A DNA stretch of 64,000 nt from JAXMEB01 sp046348545. Lineage in GTDB: Bacteria > Pseudomonadota > Gammaproteobacteria > Berkiellales > Berkiellaceae. The stretch covers positions 62,001-126,000 of the forward strand of contig JAXMEB010000002.1 in assembly GCA_046348545.1 (NCBI GenBank), written 5' to 3'. The stretch's first letter is position 1. The number at the start of each line of letters is the position of its first letter. Made by a program: the position numbers and the translations under genes. The notes under the pieces were generated by a model. The model ran no database searches, had not been told where the DNA came from, and saw only the letters and a program-made list of their open reading frames with translations. Positions 14,856 to 23,503 of the stretch are shown here, one piece after another.

Positions 14856-17129
14856 TTAAATCCAATCGGTTAGGCTGAATATGCCAAGGAAAACATTGAT
14901 AAAAATAATGGGGATAAATAAGGCATGTGCCTTCAATCTTTTGTTTGAGGACAGTTCTCGTGTTATATCTTGGTTGAACGCATAATCTTGCAACGCATGC
15001 AATATCACAATGGCTAGAAGAACATTGAATATCATCATGCTTATCATAATATGGGGGGCATTAATTGTTTGTGATATTAGAGAGTACCACAATATAAAGC
15101 TCGCTGAGCCAGGGATGCCGATCATTAAGAATAGTGAAAACGTGAGATAAAAACCCCATAAAGTTAAATGATTGCCTACTATCGCGTTTTGTTTAATATT
15201 AGAGTTATGCCCTTGATTAATCAGCCACCATAAACCAATAAAATTTGAGAGGTATGTCAAAATAAGCTCTATCGGGAAATGCTGCATGTACTGGTCAAGT
15301 ATAACAATCAGGCAGGTATGCGTGATTCCGAGTAAAAATACGAGTGCCTTCAAGCTGGGCGCCCTATTCCCCATCAATAAGGCGATTAGAATGATGGGCG
15401 CTAATATGTGGGTTATTTCTCTCGAGATATTGGGGTGGTCGTAGAATTGAGTGATGCCCACAAGTATCGCGAACCCCATCAATATTATACTTATTATTGA
15501 TTTTGAAAAACTACAAAGTAAGTATTTGTTGAGGTAATCGCCTGTTGAACGGATTGGATTTAAGAGATAACGCCTCAGGTGTTTCTCAATGTTGAAGAGT
15601 TCCCTTAATCTTAGAGAAAGCACGGTTGTTTTAGAAAAGCCAATTGAATTCCGAGAGTGCACTTCTGAGTAAAAATATATTAAGATCACAATAGATGAAA
15701 TAATGTATTCTAAGTGAAGAGAGATTGGCCGAATCACTGGAATATCAATCCAGCTCTCAAACACCGTTAAAATCCAAAAGTATGCTAATAAAATACCTTG
15801 AACAAATGATAAGGCAACCAGCCTAAGTGCCATCCCTTCACATTTGACGGCTGTCGTTGTCATTTGATGAATCGCGATAGTGATAAAAGTCAATAGAAGG
15901 ATTGATATTTGTTCAGGATCAAATAACAAAATCCCTAGGCCTACGATTACCATAGACAAGACTGCTGCCGTGAAAAACTGGCCATATTGATTGAATGTAT
16001 GATTAGGAGCTTGAGTTTGATTTGAGACTATACCCACAACAGATGATTTTTCGGGTAGGCGCCGAGCGTTCGAGTCGCAGGAGTGTGCATAAAGTACATG
16101 ACTGCGGTGAGAATCGCGAAGGCAACAACCCCGAAAATTCAGCTGTGAAGGGTATAATTCACTCCCGGCATTCAGAAAGAGGGCTGCTTTATAAAAGCCG
16201 TGAGCAATCAGATGGAATACCGCAGCTGCGAAACAGCCCAGAGCGCTCTGCATTAACATATATCCCATTTGCCCCATAGTTGAGTAGGCTAGTTGCTTTT
16301 TGACATCAGGTTGAGCGCTTTTAAGGATGGTCCCAACGGTCATCGTACTGATGCCAACCAACAGGATAATATAAGGTAATACAGTCGTTTGAGGCAGGAG
16401 AGGGGAAAGCCTCGCCACCAGGATCCCACCAGCATTGATCACACCTGCATGCATCAGCGCTGAAACAGGTGTTGGCGTTTGCATCGTGTCAGGTAGCCAA
16501 AAATGAAAAGGAAATTGGGCGGATTTGGTCATGATAGCCATGAATACCAATCCCAGAATTAAAGTATGCACCTTAATTGAGATCCCGAGCAGAGCAATTA
16601 CCTTAGATGTTGTGTTCGCTAGTTCAGCATATTCTGTAGTGCCGTAAAAGTGATAGCATAATACGATAGCAACTAAAAAGCAGACATCACCTATTCTATT
16701 AACAATATACTTTTTCTTGGCAGCGCGGTTGGCATCACTTTGATAGTGATAATGATTTAACAATTGATACAAATTAAAGCCAATCCATTGCCATGCTATA
16801 AAAGCGGTGAAAAGATTGCTGGCAAATATAAAAAAAATCACTGAAACAATTGTTGAAAATATTTGGACAAGAAAACGAGTTCTTGTCAGATCTGATTTTA
16901 AATATCTGAGCGAATAGGACATGATAATGGTAGCCAGTGCCGAAACAGCAAGCAACATGATGTATGCCAGGGGGTCTGATTTGAGTCCAATATTCGAAAT
17001 CAAATCTGGCATGGGCAGATAACTAAAATTAAGGTTTATCCAAGTGAGGGTGAGAAAAGCAATTCCCATAAGCCCAATCAGCAAAGGAGATAAACGAGAA
17101 AGTGAGCCAGATGACAAAATATTATGCAT
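14856..17129 (-). CDS. dabB: DabB, membrane subunit of the DAB pump (NuoL/ND5-like), with an in-frame MITE1 insertion
   Basis: The 757-residue protein is a multi-spanning NuoL/MrpA-type antiporter subunit: a long N-terminal proton channel domain with FHFWLPDTMQTPTPVSALMH and LAYSTMGQMGYM, then about 390 further mostly hydrophobic residues. In DAB pumps it passes cations to drive CO2 hydration by DabA. Residues 326-367 (YPSQLNFRGCC to SSVVGI) come from a MITE1 repeat. Excising it with one TA joins GSEL directly to VSNQTQAPNH, adding or removing exactly 42 codons without a frameshift. The insert follows the conserved FYKAALFLNAGSE segment, at a likely loop. Whether the protein still works is unknown. 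It is first in an operon with dabA, DUF6671, purE and purK. Confidence 0.88.
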   Translation of the reverse strand: MHNILSSGSLSRLSPLLIGLMGIAFLTLTWINLNFSYLPMPDLISNIGLKSDPLAYIMLLAVSALATIIMSYSLRYLKSDLTRTRFLVQIFSTIVSVIFFIFASNLFTAFIAWQWIGFNLYQLLNHYHYQSDANRAAKKKYIVNRIGDVCFLVAIVLCYHFYGTTEYAELANTTSKVIALLGISIKVHTLILGLVFMAIMTKSAQFPFHFWLPDTMQTPTPVSALMHAGVINAGGILVARLSPLLPQTTVLPYIILLVGISTMTVGTILKSAQPDVKKQLAYSTMGQMGYMLMQSALGCFAAAVFHLIAHGFYKAALFLNAGSELYPSQLNFRGCCLRDSHRSHVLYAHSCDSNARRLPEKSSVVGIVSNQTQAPNHTFNQYGQFFTAAVLSMVIVGLGILLFDPEQISILLLTFITIAIHQMTTTAVKCEGMALRLVALSFVQGILLAYFWILTVFESWIDIPVIRPISLHLEYIISSIVILIYFYSEVHSRNSIGFSKTTVLSLRLRELFNIEKHLRRYLLNPIRSTGDYLNKYLLCSFSKSIISIILMGFAILVGITQFYDHPNISREITHILAPIILIALLMGNRAPSLKALVFLLGITHTCLIVILDQYMQHFPIELILTYLSNFIGLWWLINQGHNSNIKQNAIVGNHLTLWGFYLTFSLFLMIGIPGSASFILWYSLISQTINAPHIMISMMIFNVLLAIVILHALQDYAFNQDITRELSSNKRLKAHALFIPIIFINVFLGIFSLTDWI
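16029..16156 (+). repeat. MITE1 copy 3, in frame inside dabB
   Basis: The 128-bp copy, TATACCCACAACAG to GAAGGGTATA, has TA at both borders; net gain over an empty site is 126 bp. Read on the dabB strand it has no stop codon. Confidence 0.92.
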
Positions 17130-17159
17130 ATTGAGAGGTTGCTGCTAGTTAATATGTCT

Positions 17160-17224
17160 GGAGTATCATGAAAAGTATACATCATGTACAATTTATATTT
17201 TTTATTATATATATCATGATAATA
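17160..17224. promoter_or_regulatory. dabB/cbbR divergent control region with ATCATG repeats
   Basis: Three related sites fill the gap: TATCATGA (17164), the palindrome TACATCATGTA (17178-17188) and TATCATGATA (17212-17221). Repeated half-sites between a LysR-type gene and its divergent target are the usual arrangement for this regulator class. The surrounding AT-rich run would hold both promoters. Confidence 0.5.
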
Positions 17225-17226
17225 TT

Positions 17227-18132
17227 ATGAATATCACGCTTCATCAGCTACGGGTTTTGTCTCAGGTTTCAAAATGTCAGAGTGTCACCAAAGCGGCCTT
17301 GAAGTTGAACATGACTCAGCCTGCCGTTTCGAATCTGATACGGGCACTCGAGCTGCAGGTTGAGACCCCTGTGATTGAAGTACTCCATAAGAAGCTCTAC
17401 ATTACGGAAGCTGGCATAAAGCTAGTTCAAGCTTTTGAAATCATTGATCGTCAGTTACAAGAAGTAGAAGCCCAGATTAACCTTCTAAAAGGGCGGATGG
17501 CAGGGACCATCAAGATAGCAACGGTTACCACTGCGAAATATTTTGTGCCTAGGCTTTTGGGCAGCTTCAAGTCCGAGTATCCAGGTGTTCATATAGAGCT
17601 AAAAGTTAAGAATAGACATGAAGTCATCGAGCGCTTGCAAGAAAATCTAGATGATTTTGTGATAATGAGTCAGTTGCCGAATAATTTATCTATAGAACAC
17701 GATGATTTTTTTGAAGATGAATTAGTCGTTGCAGCCAGTCATCTGCATCCACAAAAGACAGGGAAAAAAACGACTTTAAGGATGCTTGCAAGTGAACCGT
17801 GGCTCATCAGAGAACCCGGCTCTGGGACTCGAATGGTCATGGAGGATATTTTTAAGCAATATGGCTTGAAGCCTAAAATTGAGATGGAAATAGATAATAA
17901 CGAATCGATCAAACAAGCTATTATAGCGAATATGGGGATATCGATATTGTCTCATCAAAGTATCGAAATTGAGCAGAAAGTTGGCCTTATTAAAGTTTTG
18001 GATGTGACGGGTTTTCCCGTCCGACATAAGTGGCATCTTGTGAAGAGCAAAGGTAAAAAATTACCGATTATTGCACAAAAATTTTATGATTATGTTCGTA
18101 CTCATCCGGACTTAGGGATATTTAGCACGTAA
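17227..18132 (+). CDS. LysR-type regulator, CbbR-like
   Basis: The 301-residue product has the LysR helix-turn-helix (SVTKAALKLNMTQPAVSNLI, residues ~19-38) and an effector domain close to CbbR, with TVTTAKYFVPRLLGSF, VKNRHEVIERLQENLDDFVIM and LIREPGSGTRMVME. CbbR proteins control carbon-fixation and inorganic-carbon uptake genes. Divergence from dabB with shared ATCATG sites points to control of the dab-pur operon. It is also only 15 nt ahead of the next rightward gene, so it may be co-transcribed with the E1 and acyl-CoA dehydrogenase genes. No RuBisCO gene is in the window. Confidence 0.88.
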   Translation: MNITLHQLRVLSQVSKCQSVTKAALKLNMTQPAVSNLIRALELQVETPVIEVLHKKLYITEAGIKLVQAFEIIDRQLQEVEAQINLLKGRMAGTIKIATVTTAKYFVPRLLGSFKSEYPGVHIELKVKNRHEVIERLQENLDDFVIMSQLPNNLSIEHDDFFEDELVVAASHLHPQKTGKKTTLRMLASEPWLIREPGSGTRMVMEDIFKQYGLKPKIEMEIDNNESIKQAIIANMGISILSHQSIEIEQKVGLIKVLDVTGFPVRHKWHLVKSKGKKLPIIAQKFYDYVRTHPDLGIFST

Positions 18133-18147
18133 AAGGATGTTATTAGT

Positions 18148-20322
18148 ATGGATTTAGATCGCGCAAAAATTCTGGACGCGCGTTTTATTGAACGAGTCGC
18201 CCTAGCGGATTTTCCAAAGGCTAAAAGCGTAACCTCACCGAAAGAGGCCGGTTTATCCCAGTCAGAATATTTTTCCTTATTGAAGTGTATGCTTTTAACA
18301 AGGCATATTGATTTTGAAGCCAGAGTGCTTCGAGAAAAAGGATTGGGATTTTATACCATTGGTAGCACAGGGCATGAGTGTAATGCCGCAATCGCGGCTC
18401 AGTTCAGACTCACCGATATAGCCTTTCTGCATTATCGTAGTAGCGCCTTTATGTTGTCGCGTTCAAGATCAGCTCCGGATATTGATGGCGTCACTGATCA
18501 ACTCCTGTCCCTGGTAGCAGCCGCATCAGATCCGATGAGTGGGGGGCGGCATAAGGTATTTGGCAGTCTTGCGCTCAATGTGCCACCACAAACTAGTACG
18601 ATCGCATCGCATTTACCAAAAGTATTCGGTACCGCTTTTGCTCTGACATTATCTAAAGGCTTAAAATCAGTGAAAAATTATCTCAAACTTCCCTTAGATA
18701 GCGTCGTCTTGGGCAGTTTTGGGGACGCTTCTTTCAATCATTCAACGCTGCAAGGTACTTTAAATGCCGTGAATTGGGTCAAGCACAAACAAGTTCCTTT
18801 ACCCCTGGTTTTGATTTGTGAGGATAATGGTTTAGGTATTTCAGTGCCAACACCCGCTGACTGGATCCAGAAGATGATGCAACATCGACCTGATTGGCAC
18901 TATCTATTTGCCGATGGCCTTAATTTGGCTGATGTGTATCTAAAAGCGGGTCTGGCAGAAAGATTGGCTCGAAAGGGAGAGCCCGTATTCTTGCATCTTA
19001 AAATGGTTCGTCTCTTAGGGCACGCTGGATCAGATATTGAGCAGCATTACCATCGTGTCAAAGAAATTGAAGAGATGGAAAATGATGATCCCCTTTTGCA
19101 TTCGGCCAGGCAAATTATTCAAGAAAATTGGATGTCGTCCAGTGATGTTTTATCCCAGTATGAAGACGCTCGCTCTGAAGTGAAGGCCAAAGCGGAAAAG
19201 GCCAGTCGTGAGCCTAGATTGAATAGTGCTGTGGCGGTAATGGCCTCTATTATTCCACCTAAGAACCCAAAACCCATTGCTCAAACTTCAATCAAAGCTA
19301 CGTTGCCTTCGAGCCAGCCTAAGAATATGGCGCAGATGATCAATCTAGCACTTTCAGAGATATTGCAGCAATATCCTCAAGCAGTCATTTTTGGTGAAGA
19401 TGTTGGCAAGAAAGGCGGTGTTTATCGTGTGACCGCAGATTTGCAAGCTCAATTTGGGGTTAATCGCGTTTTTGATACACTTTTAGATGAGCAAACTATT
19501 TTAGGAACGGCCATTGGAATGGCGCATCAAGGTTTGTTGTCCATTCCCGAGATCCAATTTCTGGCCTATACCCATAATGCAATCGATCAATTACGAGGAG
19601 AAGCTGCGACGCTATCTTTCTTTTCTTCTGGACAATACACGAATCCCATGGTTGTTCGAATTCCGAGTTTAGCTTATCAAAAAGGGTTTGGAGGTCATTT
19701 TCACAATGATAATGCTATTGGATTCTTAAGAGAAATTCCAGGCATCATCATAGCATGTCCTTCCACACCACGAGCGGCAGCCTTGATGCTGAAGGAGTGT
19801 GTTAAGCAGGCTTATTTTGCACAGCGGGTTGTTGTCTTTCTAGAACCCATTGCGCTTTATCATCAAAAAGATTTATACCATAAGGGTGATAATCTATTTT
19901 TAAATGATTACCCTGATGGAAATGATCAAATTGTATTTGGGGAAATAGGCATAGAGGGAACAGGTGAAGATTTAGCCATCATCAGCTATGGTAATGGACA
20001 TTTTTTATCAAGACAAGCCATTAAAAGATTGGAAAACAAGCATACTATTAAAGCGCGGCTGATCGATCTATGCTGGTTATCACCACTGAATACAGATGCC
20101 ATCATTGAAGCGGTTAAGGCGTGTAAGCGGATTTTGATCGTAGATGAAGGGCGGGAAACGGGGTCGATCAGTGAAACACTGATGACGCTGTTTTATGAGC
20201 ACCGGTTTAAGGTTAAAATTGAACGTATCACTGGCGAAGATAGTTTCATACCCATTGGAGATGCTTGGCAATATTTACTGCCAAGTGTTGAACAGATTGT
20301 TCAAAAAATGACAGGAGCATAA
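18148..20322 (+). CDS. Fused 2-oxoacid dehydrogenase E1 (alpha and beta in one chain)
   Basis: In this 724-residue protein the first ~380 residues are an E1-alpha domain (RHIDFEARVLREKGLGFYTIG, then the ThDP motif GSFGDASFNHSTLQGTLN) and the last ~330 an E1-beta domain (IFGEDVGKKGGVYRVTADL, GTAIGMAHQG, IPEIQFLAY). The fused form occurs in branched-chain or related 2-oxoacid dehydrogenases. It would decarboxylate a 2-oxoacid and pass the acyl group to an E2 that is not encoded here. The following gene is a glutaryl-CoA-dehydrogenase-like enzyme two bases later, so 2-oxoadipate or a branched-chain oxoacid is a possible substrate. This is inference. Confidence 0.85.
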   Translation: MDLDRAKILDARFIERVALADFPKAKSVTSPKEAGLSQSEYFSLLKCMLLTRHIDFEARVLREKGLGFYTIGSTGHECNAAIAAQFRLTDIAFLHYRSSAFMLSRSRSAPDIDGVTDQLLSLVAAASDPMSGGRHKVFGSLALNVPPQTSTIASHLPKVFGTAFALTLSKGLKSVKNYLKLPLDSVVLGSFGDASFNHSTLQGTLNAVNWVKHKQVPLPLVLICEDNGLGISVPTPADWIQKMMQHRPDWHYLFADGLNLADVYLKAGLAERLARKGEPVFLHLKMVRLLGHAGSDIEQHYHRVKEIEEMENDDPLLHSARQIIQENWMSSSDVLSQYEDARSEVKAKAEKASREPRLNSAVAVMASIIPPKNPKPIAQTSIKATLPSSQPKNMAQMINLALSEILQQYPQAVIFGEDVGKKGGVYRVTADLQAQFGVNRVFDTLLDEQTILGTAIGMAHQGLLSIPEIQFLAYTHNAIDQLRGEAATLSFFSSGQYTNPMVVRIPSLAYQKGFGGHFHNDNAIGFLREIPGIIIACPSTPRAAALMLKECVKQAYFAQRVVVFLEPIALYHQKDLYHKGDNLFLNDYPDGNDQIVFGEIGIEGTGEDLAIISYGNGHFLSRQAIKRLENKHTIKARLIDLCWLSPLNTDAIIEAVKACKRILIVDEGRETGSISETLMTLFYEHRFKVKIERITGEDSFIPIGDAWQYLLPSVEQIVQKMTGA

Positions 20323-20323
20323 T

Positions 20324-21487
20324 ATGGAAGATTTTTTACTGTTGGATGATCTTTACACTGGGGAAGAAAAACTGATCAGAGATTCTGTTAAACGTTTTGT
20401 TGATGAAGCCGTATTACCAGATATTGCATCCCATTTTGAAAACGCAACGTTCCCAAAAGCATGGGGACAACAAATGGCTGCACTTGGGCTCTTTGGTATG
20501 ACGCTCCCAGAATCCGTGGGGGGCAGTGATGCAAGTTATGTGGCTTATGGATTAGTTTGTCAGGAACTGGAGCGAGGCGATAGTGGGCTGAGAAGCTTTG
20601 CTTCGGTCCAGAGTTCACTGTGTATGTATCCGATTTATGCCTATGGCACACCAGAACAACAGCAGCAATTTTTACCGAAAATGGCAAAAGGCGAATTGAT
20701 TGGGTGCTTTGGTTTGACCGAGCCTGATGCGGGTTCAGATCCTGCGAACATGAAAACCCGAGCCAAAAAGGTGGATGGTGGCTGGATCCTGAATGGCAGT
20801 AAAATGTGGATTACGAATGCGACGATTGCTGATTTAGCGATTGTTTGGGCTAAAATCAACGACAAGGATGTGCGAGGATTTATAGTTGAGAAATCTTTTA
20901 AAGGTTTCAAAACGAATGAATTGAAGCACAAACTTTCTTTAAGAGCTTCGATCACCGGTGAATTGGTGTTTGAAGATTGCTTCGTGCCTGATAGTCATTA
21001 TTTACCTAAAAGTGAGGTTGGATTAGCGGCACCACTGGGTTGTTTGACCAAAGCCCGTTATGGGATTGCATGGGGCGCAGTGGGGGCTGCAATGGCCTGC
21101 TTTGAATCGGCTTTGAATTATGCGAAAGAACGTAGACAATTTGATAAACCCATAGCAGCCTTTCAATTGATTCAAAAAGATTTGGTTGATATGTTTAATG
21201 AAATTGTTAAAGCACAAAGCTACAACCTCCGATTGGGTCGATTACAGGACGAGGGCAAAGGAACGTATGTCATGGTCTCGCTCGGGAAAATGAATGCTTG
21301 TCGCGAAGCTTTGAAAATAGCCAGAATGGCGAGAAACATTTTGGGCGCCAATGGCATTAGTCTCGAATATCCTGTGATAAGACATATGACAAATCTAGAA
21401 TCCGTCTTCACCTATGAGGGCACCGATAATATGCACCATCTCATCGTAGGGCGGCATTTGACGGGGCTATCAGCGTTTTCAGCCTAA
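20324..21487 (+). CDS. Acyl-CoA dehydrogenase, glutaryl-CoA dehydrogenase-like
   Basis: The 387-residue flavoenzyme has the acyl-CoA dehydrogenase signatures CFGLTEPDAGSDPANMKTRA and WITNATIADLAIVWAK, and the C-terminal TYEGTDNMHHLIVGRHLTG. The Glu of YEGT is the catalytic base position of glutaryl-CoA dehydrogenases, and the RYGIAWGAVGAA segment also fits that subgroup. It oxidises and, if truly GcdH, decarboxylates glutaryl-CoA to crotonyl-CoA in lysine/tryptophan breakdown. AGGAG overlaps the end of the E1 gene, so the pair is an operon. MITE1 begins at the base after the stop codon. Confidence 0.88.
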   Translation: MEDFLLLDDLYTGEEKLIRDSVKRFVDEAVLPDIASHFENATFPKAWGQQMAALGLFGMTLPESVGGSDASYVAYGLVCQELERGDSGLRSFASVQSSLCMYPIYAYGTPEQQQQFLPKMAKGELIGCFGLTEPDAGSDPANMKTRAKKVDGGWILNGSKMWITNATIADLAIVWAKINDKDVRGFIVEKSFKGFKTNELKHKLSLRASITGELVFEDCFVPDSHYLPKSEVGLAAPLGCLTKARYGIAWGAVGAAMACFESALNYAKERRQFDKPIAAFQLIQKDLVDMFNEIVKAQSYNLRLGRLQDEGKGTYVMVSLGKMNACREALKIARMARNILGANGISLEYPVIRHMTNLESVFTYEGTDNMHHLIVGRHLTGLSAFSA

Positions 21488-21615
21488 TATACCCACAACA
21501 GCTGATTTTTCGGGTAGGCGCCGAGCGTTCGAGACGCAGGAGTGTACACAAAGTACATGACTGCGATGAGAATCGCGAAGGCAACAACCCCGAAAATTCA
21601 GCTGTGAAGGGTATA
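21488..21615 (+). repeat. MITE1 copy 4, between the acyl-CoA dehydrogenase and the kinase
   Basis: The full 128-bp copy starts TATACCCACAACAGCTG. Removing it would leave the two convergent genes with touching stop codons: the kinase would end at TAG straight after VVACVY. The repeat adds four residues (TLHS) and a new stop to the kinase. Confidence 0.9.
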
Positions 21616-23076
21616 CACACAAGCTACCACTCTGATCGAGTGGCGAGAAGATTTTTTAGTAGAGCTGGTATCGAGAGCACGAATATTTTCGCTTATGTCG
21701 TTAAAATGTTTTTCTTTCGAGCTAAATAAGCTTTTTATTCGCTCTCCTAGTGCAGATACTTTATCTTGAAGTGCTGCTTTTATTTCAGTTCGTGTACTTG
21801 GATCAACGAGAATATTAACTATTAGTTTAAACCCGTCTACAAGGACCTCTTTTGCGCTTTTATTTGTTTTTACCTCTTCAAGCCTATCAATTGCGTTTTC
21901 GATGTTGCTTGTATGTGAAGAATTTACTGATAATTCGCTACTGCTTAACTTTTGAGAATTGTTCTGTAATTCGCCACTGAGCTCTTTTAACAAAGTTGCT
22001 TCGTCTGCAAGTAACAGCTTCATTTTTTCGTCAATCTGCTTGGATGACGGCCCTTTACTGTTCCTAAAATTTAAGAGAGGATTGAATTCTGTTTCAAGTT
22101 CTTTTTTAAGCTCAGCTTCAAAGTGTTCTCGACACTCAGTAGCCGTCGGTCTACTACCGGGAGTGTTCGCTATCATTCGGTTAATAAACCTATCATTCAT
22201 GCCAAAGTCATCTCTAAACATCACGCCCAGAGAATAGATATCATTTGCTTTGCATAATTGGTTGCCCCGTACCTCAGGCGCCATATATAAAGGTGTGCCA
22301 GACGGGTTAACGTTATTTCGGAACTCTTCACGGGGCTTCAGTTGTTGACTAAGTCCATAGTCGGTTGGAGAAACGATAATAATATCTTTGTGGTCTTCGT
22401 CACCAAACTTGGCCATAATGTTTTCAGGTTTGATATCTCGATGCACAATACCTTTGGTATGCAAATATTCAATCCCCTGCAAGCATTTAATAGCGAGGAG
22501 AAGCTGTTGTTTACGACTTAAGTCGTTTCGGACCAGCCATTGATTATTTTGACTTTGAATTACTTTTTTACCCTTAAAATGAAGTGTTATTGCTTCGTCT
22601 ATTAAAACGGATGAATAGATTTCTTTCAACAGTTCATTTCCCTGTTTTTTCTTCATAAAAGCATAATGTTTTTGTTTATTCGTTTTATTGTTGAGGAATC
22701 CCTCTGCTTTCAGTTCGCTAGCAGCCTGAAGCAATCTCATTTCACTTTTAACTAGATTTTCTTGAATGGCATGCTTGTTAGGGCCACCTTGGATTTTCAT
22801 CGCATATTCAGTGCCATCGCGTGTAACTGCAAGTGCAACGACACTAAAAGCCCCTTCGCCGAGAATACCGTCCCCAACAGCGTTAACCACTTTTTTTCGA
22901 GCCATCCCCATCATGTCTTTTATTTGGCCGTTTTCAACAACTGCCATAAATGAATGTGGTAGGTTATATTTTTTCCTGTCTATTTTCATCATGCCGTTAA
23001 AGCCGGCTGGATACTTTTTCAACTCTTCTTGAGCCTTCTCATCGGCTTGGTCCCATTCGTTTTTTTCTATTTTCAT
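21598..23076 (-). CDS. Eukaryotic-type Ser/Thr protein kinase
   Basis: The 492-residue protein has all kinase landmarks: Gly-loop GEGAFSVV (73-80), Lys in YAMKIQ (94), HRDIKPEN (212-219) with catalytic Asp 214, metal-binding Asp 239 in a DYG variant of DFG, and APE (266-268) with DIYSLGVMF. About 180 residues after the kinase core are Lys/Ser-rich and helical, without a membrane segment. This differs from PknB-type receptors and resembles soluble kinases secreted as effectors by intracellular gammaproteobacteria; secretion is inference. No clear Shine-Dalgarno precedes the start. The last four residues come from MITE1. Confidence 0.88.
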   Translation of the reverse strand: MKIEKNEWDQADEKAQEELKKYPAGFNGMMKIDRKKYNLPHSFMAVVENGQIKDMMGMARKKVVNAVGDGILGEGAFSVVALAVTRDGTEYAMKIQGGPNKHAIQENLVKSEMRLLQAASELKAEGFLNNKTNKQKHYAFMKKKQGNELLKEIYSSVLIDEAITLHFKGKKVIQSQNNQWLVRNDLSRKQQLLLAIKCLQGIEYLHTKGIVHRDIKPENIMAKFGDEDHKDIIIVSPTDYGLSQQLKPREEFRNNVNPSGTPLYMAPEVRGNQLCKANDIYSLGVMFRDDFGMNDRFINRMIANTPGSRPTATECREHFEAELKKELETEFNPLLNFRNSKGPSSKQIDEKMKLLLADEATLLKELSGELQNNSQKLSSSELSVNSSHTSNIENAIDRLEEVKTNKSAKEVLVDGFKLIVNILVDPSTRTEIKAALQDKVSALGERIKSLFSSKEKHFNDISENIRALDTSSTKKSSRHSIRVVACVYTLHS

Positions 23077-23224
23077 ATAGGTATGCTTTTCTGAGTTGAT
23101 CTATTCGTTAGAGCCGAATCATTTCTATGAGTTTCACATTCCTTTGCCATATATCCGGACATCTTAACTTTGCCCTAACAACATTCCTTTCCCAGTTGAC
23201 AAGCGCATCAAAAAGTCCATAATA

Positions 23225-23243
23225 AAACTAGTCAGACTAGTTT
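23225..23243. promoter_or_regulatory. Operator palindrome of the toxin-antitoxin pair
   Basis: AAACTAGT-CAG-ACTAGTTT is a perfect 8-bp-arm inverted repeat 11 nt before the antitoxin start, where Phd/YefM-type antitoxins autoregulate. Confidence 0.65.
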
Positions 23244-23254
23244 ATGGGGTGTGT

Positions 23255-23503
23255 ATGCATGTATGGCCATTGCAAGATGCTAAAGCAAGATTAAGTGAAT
23301 TAGTTCGGTTAGTGAATCAATCTGGGGCCCAAAGTATTTCAGTCCATGGTAAAGAGACTGTTGTCGTGATTTCTCTTGCTGAATACGAAGCACTCATTGG
23401 GAAAAAAAGTGATTTTCTAGAGCTCATGAATCATTCACCTTTGAAGGGAATTGATTTGTCTATTGAACGAGATCAATCTCTGACTCGGGATATTGATCTA
23501 TGA
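23255..23503 (+). CDS. Phd/YefM-family antitoxin
   Basis: The 82-residue product has the Phd/YefM N-terminal DNA-binding fold: WPLQDAKARLSELVRLVNQSG, then SVHGKETVVVISLAEYEAL. The C-terminal tail (after ~residue 50) would wrap the toxin. ATG 23255 is favoured over GTG 23249 by spacing to GGGG. The stop codon overlaps the toxin ATG by 4 nt and a perfect palindrome lies just upstream, the usual arrangement. Confidence 0.88.
   Translation: MHVWPLQDAKARLSELVRLVNQSGAQSISVHGKETVVVISLAEYEALIGKKSDFLELMNHSPLKGIDLSIERDQSLTRDIDL

Noticed and set aside
14856..17129. NADH dehydrogenase subunit L (nuoL)
   Set aside because: It has the NuoL fold but sits in an operon with DabA and no other nuo genes, which identifies DabB.
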